Notes under the pieces: generated by a model
The model's database searches: none
Told to the model about the DNA's origin: nothing
Seen by the model: only the letters and a program-made list of their open reading frames with translations
Part shown: piece after piece, positions 11,137 through 18,649 of the stretch
How positions within the stretch are numbered: the stretch's first letter is position 1
Layout of the letters: each line of letters begins with the position of its first letter
Origin: Citromicrobium sp.
Lineage (GTDB): Bacteria; Pseudomonadota; Alphaproteobacteria; Sphingomonadales; Sphingomonadaceae
Reading direction: 5' to 3'
Assembly: GCA_003248395.1 (NCBI GenBank)
Contig: QFNA01000014.1
Location: 1 to 59,742, forward strand
DNA length: 59,742 bases
Program-made: the position numbers and the translations under genes

Positions 11137-11354
11137 ACGACCTCAAATTCAACGATGCTGATAAAGCCGTTCGTCCCTCGCGCCGCTTCGGTCTCGACCG
11201 CAGCAATGGCAAGGTCCTAGGCGTCTGTTCGGGTATTGCGCGCTATTTCGGCATCGACGCCAACTGGGTCCGGATCGCCTTCGTCACCGGCACGCTGATC
11301 GGCTTCGGCAGCTTCATCCTGATCTACCTCGCGATCGCGCTGATCGCGGACTGA
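11133..11354 (+). CDS. PspC-domain envelope-stress membrane protein
   Basis: A 73-residue protein with a PspC domain: a charged N-terminus, then RRFGLDRSNGKVLGVCSGIA and RYFGIDANWVRIAFV, then a hydrophobic helix TLIGFGSFILIYLAIALIA. PspC-domain proteins are inner-membrane sensors or effectors of the phage-shock response. Here the domain stands alone, without PspA, PspB or PspF in the window. It is the third gene of the unit with the two 39-residue peptides, coupled by ATGA, under a sigma-54 promoter. Confidence 0.88.
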   Translation: MNDLKFNDADKAVRPSRRFGLDRSNGKVLGVCSGIARYFGIDANWVRIAFVTGTLIGFGSFILIYLAIALIAD

Positions 11355-11380
11355 CGGGTTCCCGCAAGGGGGACCCGTCA
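11352..11380. terminator. Stem-loop between convergent pspC-like and SDR genes
   Basis: An 8-bp perfect stem (11352-11359 TGACGGGT with 11373-11380 ACCCGTCA) contains an inner CCC-GCAA-GGG pairing. It includes the TGA of the PspC gene and lies 5 bases before the convergent SDR stop. There is no T-run on either strand, so it may slow or end transcription in both directions but is not a canonical terminator. Confidence 0.5.
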
Positions 11381-11385
11381 TACCC

Positions 11386-12168
11386 CTACATCGCCGAGAT
11401 GCCGCCATCGAGCTTGAGCTCCGCGCCGGTCATGAATCGGCTTTCATCGCTCGCCAGATAGACCACGGCATTGGCGATATCGTCGGGCTCGCCGACGAAT
11501 TTCAGCGGAATCTGCCGCGCCAGCTTTCCCAGCAACACGTCCTTGTCGATTTTGTGATGCTTCGCCGTGCCATCGAGGATCGGCGTGTCGACAAAGGTCG
11601 GATGGACCGAATTGCAGCGGATCTGCATGTTGTTCTTCGCACAATGTAGCGCGATCGATTTGGTCAGCATCCACACCGCCGCCTTGCTCGAATTGTAGGC
11701 AGGCATCGTGTCGCTGGCGATCAGTCCAGCGATGCTCGAAATGTTCACGATCGACCCCGGCGCATGTTCGCGCATCAGGGGCAGCACCTTCTGGCAGCCA
11801 TGGAAAATCGAATCGACATTTACGGCGAAGCATCGCTGCCAGTCTTCGAAGCTGCAGGTCTCGATGTTTCCGCCCACGCCGATCCCGGCATTGTTGACCA
11901 GCACGTTGAGTCCGCCCAGCAGTTCGTGGGCACCTTCGACGACGCGTTCCCAATCTTCGGGAGAGGTCACGTCATGTCGCATGCCGAAAGCGTGTCCGGC
12001 GCCGAATTCGCCGACGATGCTCGCTGCAATCTCCTCGGCGCCCTCGCCATTGATATCCGTGCACAGCACCCGCGCACCTTCCTGCGCCAGCCGACGGGCG
12101 TGCGCTGCACCCAGGCCCTGCGCCGCGCCGGTTACCACTGCCAGCTTGCCCTCGCACCTGCCTGCCAC
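11386..12168 (-). CDS. Short-chain dehydrogenase/reductase (SDR)
   Basis: A 260-residue classical SDR. The frame is open upstream through the NUDIX gene, but the GTG at 12166-12168 preceded by GGAGAG gives the natural start VAGRCEGKLAVVTGAAQGLG. The Rossmann motif TGAAQGLG (about residues 14-21), NNAGIGVGGN, catalytic Ser in SIVNISSIAG and YNSSK (Tyr/Lys) are present. NAD(H) use is suggested by the Asp after strand 2 (LCTDING). The substrate is unknown; similar sphingomonad proteins act on hydroxysteroid- or alcohol-like compounds. The start lies 3 bases after the NUDIX stop, so the two are probably cotranscribed. Confidence 0.88.
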   Translation of the reverse strand: MAGRCEGKLAVVTGAAQGLGAAHARRLAQEGARVLCTDINGEGAEEIAASIVGEFGAGHAFGMRHDVTSPEDWERVVEGAHELLGGLNVLVNNAGIGVGGNIETCSFEDWQRCFAVNVDSIFHGCQKVLPLMREHAPGSIVNISSIAGLIASDTMPAYNSSKAAVWMLTKSIALHCAKNNMQIRCNSVHPTFVDTPILDGTAKHHKIDKDVLLGKLARQIPLKFVGEPDDIANAVVYLASDESRFMTGAELKLDGGISAM

Positions 12169-12170
12169 GC

Positions 12171-12692
12171 TTACTCTCCTTCGACGATACCTTGCCCGAT
12201 CAGCAGGAGCATACGCACATCGATCCCGCAACCGTGCTTGCGCTTGTCTGCGATAAAGCCCGGCACATCGGCGCGGGCGACGCGGTGTACGGTGATGTTC
12301 TCTCCGGCTACTCCGCCGCCTTGGCCGACCCGCGTCAGGTCGCGGGCACGCACCAGCGTAAAGCTCTCGCTGACCATACCGGGCGAGGAATAAAACGTAC
12401 CCATGTCGTCGAGCCTGCCAGCGCGGTACCCGGTCTCTTCCTCCAGCTCGCGCCCGGCGGCGGTCAGCGGGTCCTCGTCCTCGCTGCCGTCCTCGTCGCC
12501 AATCAGCCCGGCAGGTAGCTCGAGGCAGTTCATGCCGAGCGGGACGCGAAATTGTTCGATGAGCAGGACGTGATCGTCTTCGTCCACCGCCAGAATGACG
12601 GCGGCGCGAATGCCGCGAGAGCGCGAGACGTATTCCCATCGGCCCCGCTTCCTGGCGGTGATGAAGCGGCCCTGCCAGACCACTTTCGGCAT
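12171..12692 (-). CDS. NUDIX hydrolase, ADP-ribose pyrophosphatase type
   Basis: A 173-residue NUDIX protein. The Nudix box is visible as GRELEEETGYRAG (about residues 79-91) after LELPAGLIGDEDG, the ADP-ribose pyrophosphatase-like upstream motif, and IEQFRVPLG. The box has an insertion before it (EDGSEDEDPLTAA). It should cleave nucleoside diphosphate derivatives such as ADP-ribose. The gene sits between the TPM protein gene and the SDR on the same strand. Confidence 0.87.
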   Translation of the reverse strand: MPKVVWQGRFITARKRGRWEYVSRSRGIRAAVILAVDEDDHVLLIEQFRVPLGMNCLELPAGLIGDEDGSEDEDPLTAAGRELEEETGYRAGRLDDMGTFYSSPGMVSESFTLVRARDLTRVGQGGGVAGENITVHRVARADVPGFIADKRKHGCGIDVRMLLLIGQGIVEGE

Positions 12693-12710
12693 GCTGGTCG
12701 GGCAGGGGCA

Positions 12711-13388
12711 TCAGACTTCGATCAGACGGTCGGGCAACTCGTTTTCGTCATGTTCGCCGCGCGGGAAATGTTCGGCCAGAACTTTACCAACATCACGCAC
12801 ACCCGCAGCCAGTCCTTCGGCGAGGCAGCCCTTGCGGATTTCTCCGAGCATGTCGGCCATGGCCTCGCCCCACACTTCTGCGGAGACCTGTTCGGCAATC
12901 GGCTCGTCGGCCACGATTTCGGCACGGTGCTCGCGCATCGAGAGATAGAGCAGAATGCCGGTCCGGCCGTGCGTGCGTCGTTCGGCACCGACCTTGAAAT
13001 GGCGGATCGCTGCATCGCGCGCGCGTTTTGATTTAATCGGGCCGGGCACGAGGGCAAAGCGGATCGCATCGATGCTCAGTAGCGCCCAGCTTGCAAAAAA
13101 ACCCAGCAGGCCGAGCAGGATTGTCGCCGTTGCCAGCTCGCCGGTCGAGAACTCCTCGCCCCAACCACCACGCAGCGAGTGCCATAGGTCGAGGAAGAAT
13201 TCCGGGACCACGGCGAACAGGCTCATCGCAGTGAATGCCACCGCAATCGCCCCGATCAGTATGACGTCGGTATAGCCGTCGGAACGGTCGGCCAGCACGG
13301 TCACGATCTCGCCGCTGGTTCCGCTTTCAGCTTCGGCCACCGCTTTGGTCACGATGGCATGCTTTCCTTCATCGAGATATCGCATCAC
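12711..13388 (-). CDS. TPM-domain membrane protein
   Basis: About 225 residues. The N-terminus (EGKHAIVTKAVAEAESGTSGEIVTVLADRS) is the start of a TPM (TLP18.3/Psb32/MOLO-1) fold. Two hydrophobic helices follow (VILIGAIAVAFTAMSLFAVV; LATATILLGLLGFFASWALL). The remainder resumes the TPM fold (RTHGRTGILLYLSMREHRAEIVADEPI). The start may be GTG 13388 or the next codon ATG 13385; both overlap the stop of the preceding YgcG-like gene (GTGA or TGATG). The LemA-YgcG-TPM order suggests a shared envelope role, but the molecular function is unknown. Confidence 0.85.
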   Translation of the reverse strand: MMRYLDEGKHAIVTKAVAEAESGTSGEIVTVLADRSDGYTDVILIGAIAVAFTAMSLFAVVPEFFLDLWHSLRGGWGEEFSTGELATATILLGLLGFFASWALLSIDAIRFALVPGPIKSKRARDAAIRHFKVGAERRTHGRTGILLYLSMREHRAEIVADEPIAEQVSAEVWGEAMADMLGEIRKGCLAEGLAAGVRDVGKVLAEHFPRGEHDENELPDRLIEV

Positions 13389-14206
13389 CAGCCTCCCGAG
13401 GCGCCGCCGCCACCGAAACTGCCGCCGCCACCGGAAAATCCACCGCCTCCGAAGCCGCCGCCACCGCCGAAGCCGCCTCCGCCGCCCCAGCTATCGTCGT
13501 CGAAACCGTGCGCGATGGCCTTGCCTGCTTCCCACAGCATGATGTCGCGCGCAGCGCCGCCGAAGCCGCTGCCGCGATAGCGACGCTTGCCGCCGCGTGA
13601 AAACATCGGGAGCACGAAGAAGAAGAAGATGAAGACAAGCCAGACGATCGTGCCAAGCGGAAACCCGCCGTCGCTTTCTTGGGCCTGAGAGGCTTCCTGA
13701 GCAACTTGTGCCGCTTCCTCGGGCGGCAGTTCGAGCTGCTGGATGATCTGGTCCGCGCCCCAGGCGATGCCACCGGAAAAATCGCCGTCGCGGAAATAGG
13801 GTTTCATTCCTTCGACATATTCGAAGGCAAGGCCGTCGGGGATTACGCCTTCGAGACCGTATCCGACCTCGACGCGCATCTTGCGGTCGTTGGGGGCGAC
13901 CAGCAGTATGATCCCGTCATTGTTCTCGGCATCGCCAAGCGCCCATTCGCGCCCCAGGCGATAGCCATAATCGGCAATATCGTAGCCTTCCAGAGTGGGA
14001 ATGGTTGCGACCACGAACTGCCGCTGGTTCCGCTCCTCGAACGCATCCAGGTTGGCTGTCAATTCCGCTTCGGTGGCATCGTCGATGACGTTCGCCGCAT
14101 CGACCACCGGCGACGTCCCGCGTTCGGGGAACGTCTGCGCTGCAGCAGGCCCGGCCAGGCCGAGCACCGCCGCAAGCGCAAAGCATATCAGTCTCAGTTC
14201 ACGCAC
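13385..14206 (-). CDS. YgcG-family TPM-domain protein with glycine-rich C-terminus
   Basis: A 273-residue protein. It has a signal peptide (MRELRLICFALAAVLGLAGPAAAQ), then a TPM domain (about residues 28-160: VVDAANVIDDATEAELTANL, EERNQRQFVVATIPTLEG, NNDGIILLVAPNDRKMRVEV, YGLEGVIPD). One transmembrane helix follows (LGTIVWLVFIFFFFVLPMF), and the last about 35 residues are mostly glycine with Phe and Ser. This is the standard YgcG layout, with the TPM domain outside the inner membrane. It lies between lemA and the second TPM gene. Function is unknown; acid-phosphatase-like folds are described for the family. Confidence 0.88.
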   Translation of the reverse strand: MRELRLICFALAAVLGLAGPAAAQTFPERGTSPVVDAANVIDDATEAELTANLDAFEERNQRQFVVATIPTLEGYDIADYGYRLGREWALGDAENNDGIILLVAPNDRKMRVEVGYGLEGVIPDGLAFEYVEGMKPYFRDGDFSGGIAWGADQIIQQLELPPEEAAQVAQEASQAQESDGGFPLGTIVWLVFIFFFFVLPMFSRGGKRRYRGSGFGGAARDIMLWEAGKAIAHGFDDDSWGGGGGFGGGGGFGGGGFSGGGGSFGGGGASGGW

Positions 14207-14226
14207 GCAGGCGACCCCCGCGCCGA

Positions 14227-14904
14227 TCAGTTGGCTACCGCTTCGCGCTGGTCGGCCGTGGCATTGTCGTTGGCGCCCACTGCAGGTGCGGTCGCATTGT
14301 CGCTGCGCATGTCGAGCTCGGGTGCAACTTCGGCGCCTTCGGTGGCCGCTTCGTAAGGCACCATCGGTTCCGCGCCGTGGATGATGTTCGCGCCGATGGT
14401 GTCGGGGAACGTGCGGATGGTGGTGTTATACTGACGAACCGCCTCATTGTAATCGCGGATCGCCACGCGGATGCGATTTTCCTGCCCTTCGATCTGGGTC
14501 ATGAAGCGACCGAAGTTTTCCTGGCTCCGCAGTTCGGGATAGCGTTCGACCGAAACCAGCAGGCGGCTCAGCGCGCCCCCCAGTGTGTTCTGGGCCTGCT
14601 GATACTGCTGCATGGCTTCGGGATTGTTGAGATCGTCGCCATCCATCTGGATTTCCGGACGCGTGGCAGAGGCGCGCGCCGAGATGACCTCGTTGAGCGT
14701 CTGACGCTCCTGCTCGGCAGATGACATGGTGATCTGTTCGAGGTTGGGAATGAGGTTGGCGCGTTCCTGGAATGCAGCCTCCACGTCGGCCCACTTGGCT
14801 TTCGCGTTCTCCTCGGCGGTCGGAACCGAATTGATCCCGCAGGCCGACAGCGCCAGTGCGGCGGCGGCTGCGAAGGCGGTGCGGATGGCGGTAGCTCGTT
14901 TCAT
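14227..14904 (-). CDS. LemA family lipoprotein
   Basis: A 225-residue LemA protein. The N-terminus is a lipoprotein signal (MKRATAIRTAFAAAAALALSAC, lipid Cys at the LSAC box). The LemA helical core follows (WADVEAAFQERANLIPNLEQ, LLVSVERYPELRSQENFGRF, ENRIRVAIRDYNEAVRQYNT). The last 45 residues are Ala/Glu-rich and probably disordered. LemA and YgcG genes are commonly adjacent across bacteria, and this is the first gene of a three-gene group with the two TPM proteins. Confidence 0.92.
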   Translation of the reverse strand: MKRATAIRTAFAAAAALALSACGINSVPTAEENAKAKWADVEAAFQERANLIPNLEQITMSSAEQERQTLNEVISARASATRPEIQMDGDDLNNPEAMQQYQQAQNTLGGALSRLLVSVERYPELRSQENFGRFMTQIEGQENRIRVAIRDYNEAVRQYNTTIRTFPDTIGANIIHGAEPMVPYEAATEGAEVAPELDMRSDNATAPAVGANDNATADQREAVAN

Positions 14905-14939
14905 TCCTCGATAACCCCTTTGATGAATACTGTTTTATA

Positions 14940-14967
14940 CAGATAGCACGGTGGCGGACAGGTTCAA
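14940..14967 (-). promoter_or_regulatory. Candidate housekeeping promoter of lemA
   Basis: On the minus strand, TTGAAC (14962-14967) is followed after 16 bases by TATCTG (14940-14945), 36 bases before the lemA ATG. This is a reasonable sigma-70-type match, judged by eye only. Confidence 0.35.
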
Positions 14968-15084
14968 GCGTTGCCGCCGCATGGCGGCTGCAGTTTCTCG
15001 ATTATAACTTTTGTTTCTTTCTTGTGACGGCGAACGGCGCGTGGCAATGCGCGGACAGTCAGACGAAGACTAGGAGACTAGCGC

Positions 15085-15519
15085 ATGCTGAACGACTTCA
15101 AGGAATTCATTGCCAAGGGCAATGTGCTCGACCTGGCCGTTGCGGTCATAATTGCCGGTGCCTTCGGGACAATCGTCACGTCGCTCACCGAAGAAATCAT
15201 CATGCCGATCGTCGGCGCGCTCTTCGGCGGGGCGGATTTCTCGAACTATTTCTGGCTGCTCAGCGCTCCCGAAGGATATGAGGGTTCGATGACCGACTAT
15301 GCTGCGCTGAAAGAAGCCGGCGCTGCCATGATCGGCTACGGCTCGTTCATTACAGCCATCATCAATTTCCTGATTTTGGCGTTCATCATCTTCCTGCTGG
15401 TTCGCTATGCCAAGCGGATCCAGGAACGTTTCGAAGGTCCCAAGACGGAAGAAGCGGCGGAACCGACGGAAATCGAACTGCTCAAAGAAATTCGCGACGA
15501 GTTGAAAAGACGGCCCTGA
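15085..15519 (+). CDS. mscL: Large-conductance mechanosensitive channel MscL
   Basis: A 144-residue channel of normal size. It begins MLNDFKEFIAKGNVLDLAVA and has the pore-forming first helix (VLDLAVAVIIAGAFGTIVTS), a periplasmic loop, the second helix (SFITAIINFLILAFIIFLLV) and a charged cytoplasmic C-terminal helix (EIELLKEIRDELKRRP). It acts as an inner-membrane release valve on hypo-osmotic shock. It is divergent from lemA, with 180 bases between them. Confidence 0.96.
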   Translation: MLNDFKEFIAKGNVLDLAVAVIIAGAFGTIVTSLTEEIIMPIVGALFGGADFSNYFWLLSAPEGYEGSMTDYAALKEAGAAMIGYGSFITAIINFLILAFIIFLLVRYAKRIQERFEGPKTEEAAEPTEIELLKEIRDELKRRP

Positions 15520-15553
15520 ACCACTCCTTTCAACACCGCTACTTCACATTAAG

Positions 15554-15587
15554 ACCGGCATCGCTATATAGGCGGTGCCGGTTTTTT
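15554..15587 (+). terminator. Terminator-like hairpin of mscL overlapping the ssrA promoter
   Basis: ACCGGCA (15554-15560) pairs with TGCCGGT (15576-15582) and is followed by a run of six T. The loop contains CTATAT (15564-15569), which also reads as a -10 element for ssrA with TTCACA (15543-15548) as -35. The same bases may serve as mscL terminator and tmRNA promoter. Confidence 0.6.
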
Positions 15588-15589
15588 GT

Positions 15590-15925
15590 CGGCTATGGCG
15601 ATAAATTGCGCCGTGCAATAGGTACAACGGACCCGGGGGCAGTACCCGGCGGCTCCACCATAATCCGCGGAATGCCGCGGTTTCTGACGGGGCCGAACCA
15701 GGATCGACGTGTGCTGAAAGACGGTGTTTTCGTCCGGGCTGAGTACCCCGTAAAACTGTTCGCAACACACAAGTGCCAACGATAACGAAGCACTCGCTCT
15801 CGCTGCGTAATGTGACGGGCTAACGCCCTGAAGTTACAAAGCTAAAGCGCGGTTGGACCCACCGGGCAACAGAAGCGGATTCCGGGGCTCCGGGGGTAGC
15901 TAGCAACAGAAACCCCCACCTCCCA
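15590..15925 (+). ncRNA. ssrA: tmRNA, circularly permuted two-piece alphaproteobacterial type
   Basis: The acceptor piece comes first and ends GGCGGCTCCACCA at 15660. A spacer with the hairpin CCGCGG-AATG-CCGCGG (15665-15680) follows, and the coding piece starts at 15689 with GGGGCCGAACCAGGATCGAC. GGGGCCG (15689-15695) pairs with CGGCTCC before ACCA to close a 7-bp tRNA-like acceptor stem with one G.U pair. The tag frame 15775-15810 reads ANDNEALALAA and stops at TAA, ending in the hydrophobic AA expected for ClpXP/ClpAP degradation. Downstream pairings such as GGGGGT (15892-15897) with ACCCCC (15912-15917) give the last pseudoknot or stem. Outer ends are estimates. Confidence 0.93.
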
Positions 15926-15941
15926 TTTCATGAGCGTAGTT

Positions 15942-16196
15942 CTAGTCGGCTGGCGGCTTGCCTTGCGTCTTCGCACGCTTCGCTTGCTGTTCGTAGCGCA
16001 GCGCGTCGAGGATCTTCGCCCCGCCCAGGAACACGGCGCCGCTACAGGCCGCAAACAGCAGCCAGCCGCCGACACCCGGATATTCGAGCGTGTAGTTCGC
16101 GCCCCGTGTCATTGCGCCCAGCGCCAGCGCGAAGATGATCAGATACGCCTCGAAACGCGTCTTGATCACAAATAGCCGTTTTACCTTGGGCCACAC
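15942..16196 (-). CDS. Small conserved membrane protein, function unknown
   Basis: An 84-residue protein. A basic N-terminus (MWPKVKRLFVIKTRFEAYLI) leads into a first helix (AYLIIFALALGAMTRG), a short loop (ANYTLEYPGVG) and a second helix (GWLLFAACSGAVFLGGAKIL). The tail is charged (YEQQAKRAKTQGKPPAD). I do not recognise a named family. It lies convergent to ssrA and downstream of the GTTAAC-rich spacer that separates it from astB. Confidence 0.72.
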   Translation of the reverse strand: MWPKVKRLFVIKTRFEAYLIIFALALGAMTRGANYTLEYPGVGGWLLFAACSGAVFLGGAKILDALRYEQQAKRAKTQGKPPAD

Positions 16197-16358
16197 GGGT
16201 AAGGGGCGCTCCTCTCGTCGTTAACGATTGACCAAGCAAATGGCGTGCCAAGGCTGGCAATGCGCGACTCGCGATGGTTAACCGAATGGCCGAGTGTAAG
16301 GAGCACCGACAGCCGGCGTCCAGCGCGTTAACCAAGCTGTCTGTTGGCAAGACGTGTC
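16197..16358. repeat. Intergenic spacer with three GTTAAC palindromes
   Basis: GTTAAC occurs at 16220-16225, 16277-16282 and 16327-16332 within 162 bases, about 50-57 bases apart, between astB and the small membrane protein gene. They could be operator sites or chance; no longer consensus flanks them. Confidence 0.3.
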
Positions 16359-17636
16359 CTAGGCGAGTTCGCCAAGGTCCAGCACATCGAGCAGCGCCTT
16401 GCGGGCGCCTGTCACCGTCTTCGCCAACGCATGGCTGCCGACATCCGCGGGGTCGAGCTGCTCGGGCCACCATTCGCCTACAATCTTCTCGATTTGCCCT
16501 GCGCGCTCCTCGTCGAGCATGAACCGCGGGTCGACCGTGGCAGGGTCGGCCACCACGCGCAGACGCAGGCAGGCGGGCCCGCCACCATTGGCCATCGACT
16601 GGCGGACGTCGACCGGATTGACCTGCCGGATCGGCCCGTTCGACGCGAGCATCCGTTCGCACCAGCTCCAGACGGGCTTGCTGTCCTGGCATTCGCTGGG
16701 CACGACCAGCGCCATGCCTGCCCCGGGCCCCGAACCCCGATCCCCGCTCGGCAGCGTCAGCAGCTGCGCATTGAACAGATAGGTCCTGATCGCCTCGTCC
16801 AGGCTGACTTCGCTTTCCGGCACCTCGACGATCTGCAATTCGGGAAAGGCGGCCGCAATTCCATCGTAAGCCTTCTGCCGTTCGGCAAAGGCGCGTTCGT
16901 GCGCGAACAGGACGCGTTCGTTGGCCACGGCAACGACATCGTTGTGGAATGCCCCCGCTTCGATCGCTTCGGGGTTCTGCTCGATGAAGACGCAGGCCTT
17001 GGGGTCGAGCCCGTGACGGCGCGCCACTGCGCGGCTGGCCTGTTCGTGCTGGCGCGCCGGAAATCTGCCTCCGGGCCTGCCGTAGACGAATACCTCGACG
17101 CCTTTCGCGCCGTGGCCTTCGCAAAAGCGCATGTGGTTGGCAGCGCCCTCGTCGCCGAAGCTGGGCGGAATGGCGTCGTGCACCGCGAAATGCTGCTTGT
17201 CGGCGAAGGCGATTTTCAGCTGCGCCTGCGTGTCGTACCACTCCTGCCAGCGATGCAGCATGGTGACGAGATTGGCCGGTGTCAGATGGCAGAGACCGTC
17301 TGCCGTATCGGGCGCGGGGCTCACCGTGGCGGCATTGGCGGTCCACATCGAACTGGCAGACCAAGCAGCGGCGTTCAGCGCCCGATCGGACGTCTGATCG
17401 ACAGCCATATCGAGCAACAGCCGGTCATTGGGTCGCGGCAAGGGGAGCAGATAGCCCTGCGCCAGGCCCCGTTCCAGATTGCCACGCATCTTGGCGATTC
17501 CCTGCAAAGCCGCCGCGCGCGGATAGGACGGATCGCCCTTGTGACTGGCACTCGCTATATTGCCCAGGCTGAGGCCCGCATAATTGTGGCTCGGCCCGAC
17601 AATTCCGTCGAAATTGATCTCCACCAGCCGGCTCAT
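16359..17636 (-). CDS. astB: N-succinylarginine dihydrolase AstB
   Basis: A 425-residue enzyme. The N-terminus is characteristic (EINFDGIVGPSHNYAGLSLG). Family landmarks follow: FGDEGAANHMRF (catalytic Glu/His region), QNPEAIEAGAFHNDVVAVAN and ESMANGGGPACLRLRV-type C-terminus (here QSMANGGGPACLRLRVV, with the nucleophilic Cys). It converts N2-succinylarginine to N2-succinylornithine with release of two NH3 and CO2, step 2 of arginine succinyltransferase catabolism. It overlaps astA by 4 bases. Confidence 0.96.
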   Translation of the reverse strand: MSRLVEINFDGIVGPSHNYAGLSLGNIASASHKGDPSYPRAAALQGIAKMRGNLERGLAQGYLLPLPRPNDRLLLDMAVDQTSDRALNAAAWSASSMWTANAATVSPAPDTADGLCHLTPANLVTMLHRWQEWYDTQAQLKIAFADKQHFAVHDAIPPSFGDEGAANHMRFCEGHGAKGVEVFVYGRPGGRFPARQHEQASRAVARRHGLDPKACVFIEQNPEAIEAGAFHNDVVAVANERVLFAHERAFAERQKAYDGIAAAFPELQIVEVPESEVSLDEAIRTYLFNAQLLTLPSGDRGSGPGAGMALVVPSECQDSKPVWSWCERMLASNGPIRQVNPVDVRQSMANGGGPACLRLRVVADPATVDPRFMLDEERAGQIEKIVGEWWPEQLDPADVGSHALAKTVTGARKALLDVLDLGELA

Positions 17637-18649
17637 CGCGCCACGCTCCAGACCTCGTCCCCCGGTCCGACACCCAGCGTCCGCGCGGCAATCTCGTCGA
17701 TCGCGACCCCGCCATCGTCCGCGATTTCGCGCATGCCATAGGCGCAGCGGAAACTCCCGAGCGTCCCCGTCGCCAGCAACGCTCGCTCTCCAATGTCCAG
17801 CTCGACAGAAACAACTTGTCCGGGCGCCGCGCTCGCAATGCTCCGGACATTGTCGGTCCGCGCCGTCATCGTCGGCCCGCCGTCGAAAATATCGACATAG
17901 CCTTCGTAGGCGAAACCTTCGTTTTCGAGCATCCGCATTGCCGCCCGTCCGCTGGGATGCGGCACGCCGATGACCTTGCGCGCTTCATCACTGAGCATTT
18001 CGACATACACCGGATGCTTTGGCATCAGGTCGGCGATGAACTGGTTGCCGTTCGTGGCGTTGAAATAATCGGCTTCCTGGAAGGTCATGCCGAAGAACCG
18101 GCCCGCCACACCGTCCCAGAAAGGCGAGCCGCCGCGATCGTCGATGACCCCGCGCAATTCGGCCAGGATACGGTCGGCGAACCGCGCGCGATGCATGGCG
18201 ATGAAGAGATAGCGGCTACGCGCCAGCAGGAGGCCCAGACCGCCCGCGCGCTCCCCCGGGTGCAGGAACAGCCCGCCGACCTCTGACGACCCTTCGAGGT
18301 CGGTAACGAGGCTCAGCAGCTCCGCTCGCACCGTGCGGTCGAGCTCTTGGCTGTGCTGAGTCAGCGTATTCAGGCGATAGGAGTAAAAGGGCCATTGCTG
18401 GCCGACCTGGCTGAAGATCTGGCACGTCCCGCGGACCATGCCGTTCTCGGTGTTTTCCAGCACGAGTGTGAACTGGTCGTCGCCCAATTCGCCGTCTGTG
18501 CGCGAGAAGGCTTCATCGGCGCGCTCGAGCTTTCTGGTCAGCGACGGCCTGTCGGCGGGCAAGTTGGTAAAACCGCCGCCGGTCAGCTTGGCCATCTCGT
18601 AAAGGTGCTCGAGGTCGTCGATATGCGCGGCGCGCAGGCGGAAGCTCAC
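17633..18649 (-). CDS. astA: Arginine N-succinyltransferase AstA
   Basis: A 338-residue member of the AstA family (GNAT-like fold). Markers are MAKLTGGGFTNLPADR near residues 19-34, SEVGGLFLHPGERAGGLGLL and RGVIDDRGGSPFWDGVAGRFFGM. It transfers succinyl from succinyl-CoA to the alpha-amino group of arginine, the first step of the AST pathway. It overlaps astB downstream and the M20 hydrolase gene upstream by 4 bases each, so the three form one translationally coupled operon. Confidence 0.95.
   Translation of the reverse strand: MSFRLRAAHIDDLEHLYEMAKLTGGGFTNLPADRPSLTRKLERADEAFSRTDGELGDDQFTLVLENTENGMVRGTCQIFSQVGQQWPFYSYRLNTLTQHSQELDRTVRAELLSLVTDLEGSSEVGGLFLHPGERAGGLGLLLARSRYLFIAMHRARFADRILAELRGVIDDRGGSPFWDGVAGRFFGMTFQEADYFNATNGNQFIADLMPKHPVYVEMLSDEARKVIGVPHPSGRAAMRMLENEGFAYEGYVDIFDGGPTMTARTDNVRSIASAAPGQVVSVELDIGERALLATGTLGSFRCAYGMREIADDGGVAIDEIAARTLGVGPGDEVWSVAR

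Noticed and set aside
11386..12711. 441-residue apparent fusion ahead of the SDR
   Set aside because: The N-terminal part is the wrong frame of the NUDIX gene; a GTG with a ribosome-binding site defines the SDR start.
13385..13490. Glycine-rich repeat as a repeat element
   Set aside because: It is the normal low-complexity tail of YgcG proteins, in frame and not a DNA repeat.
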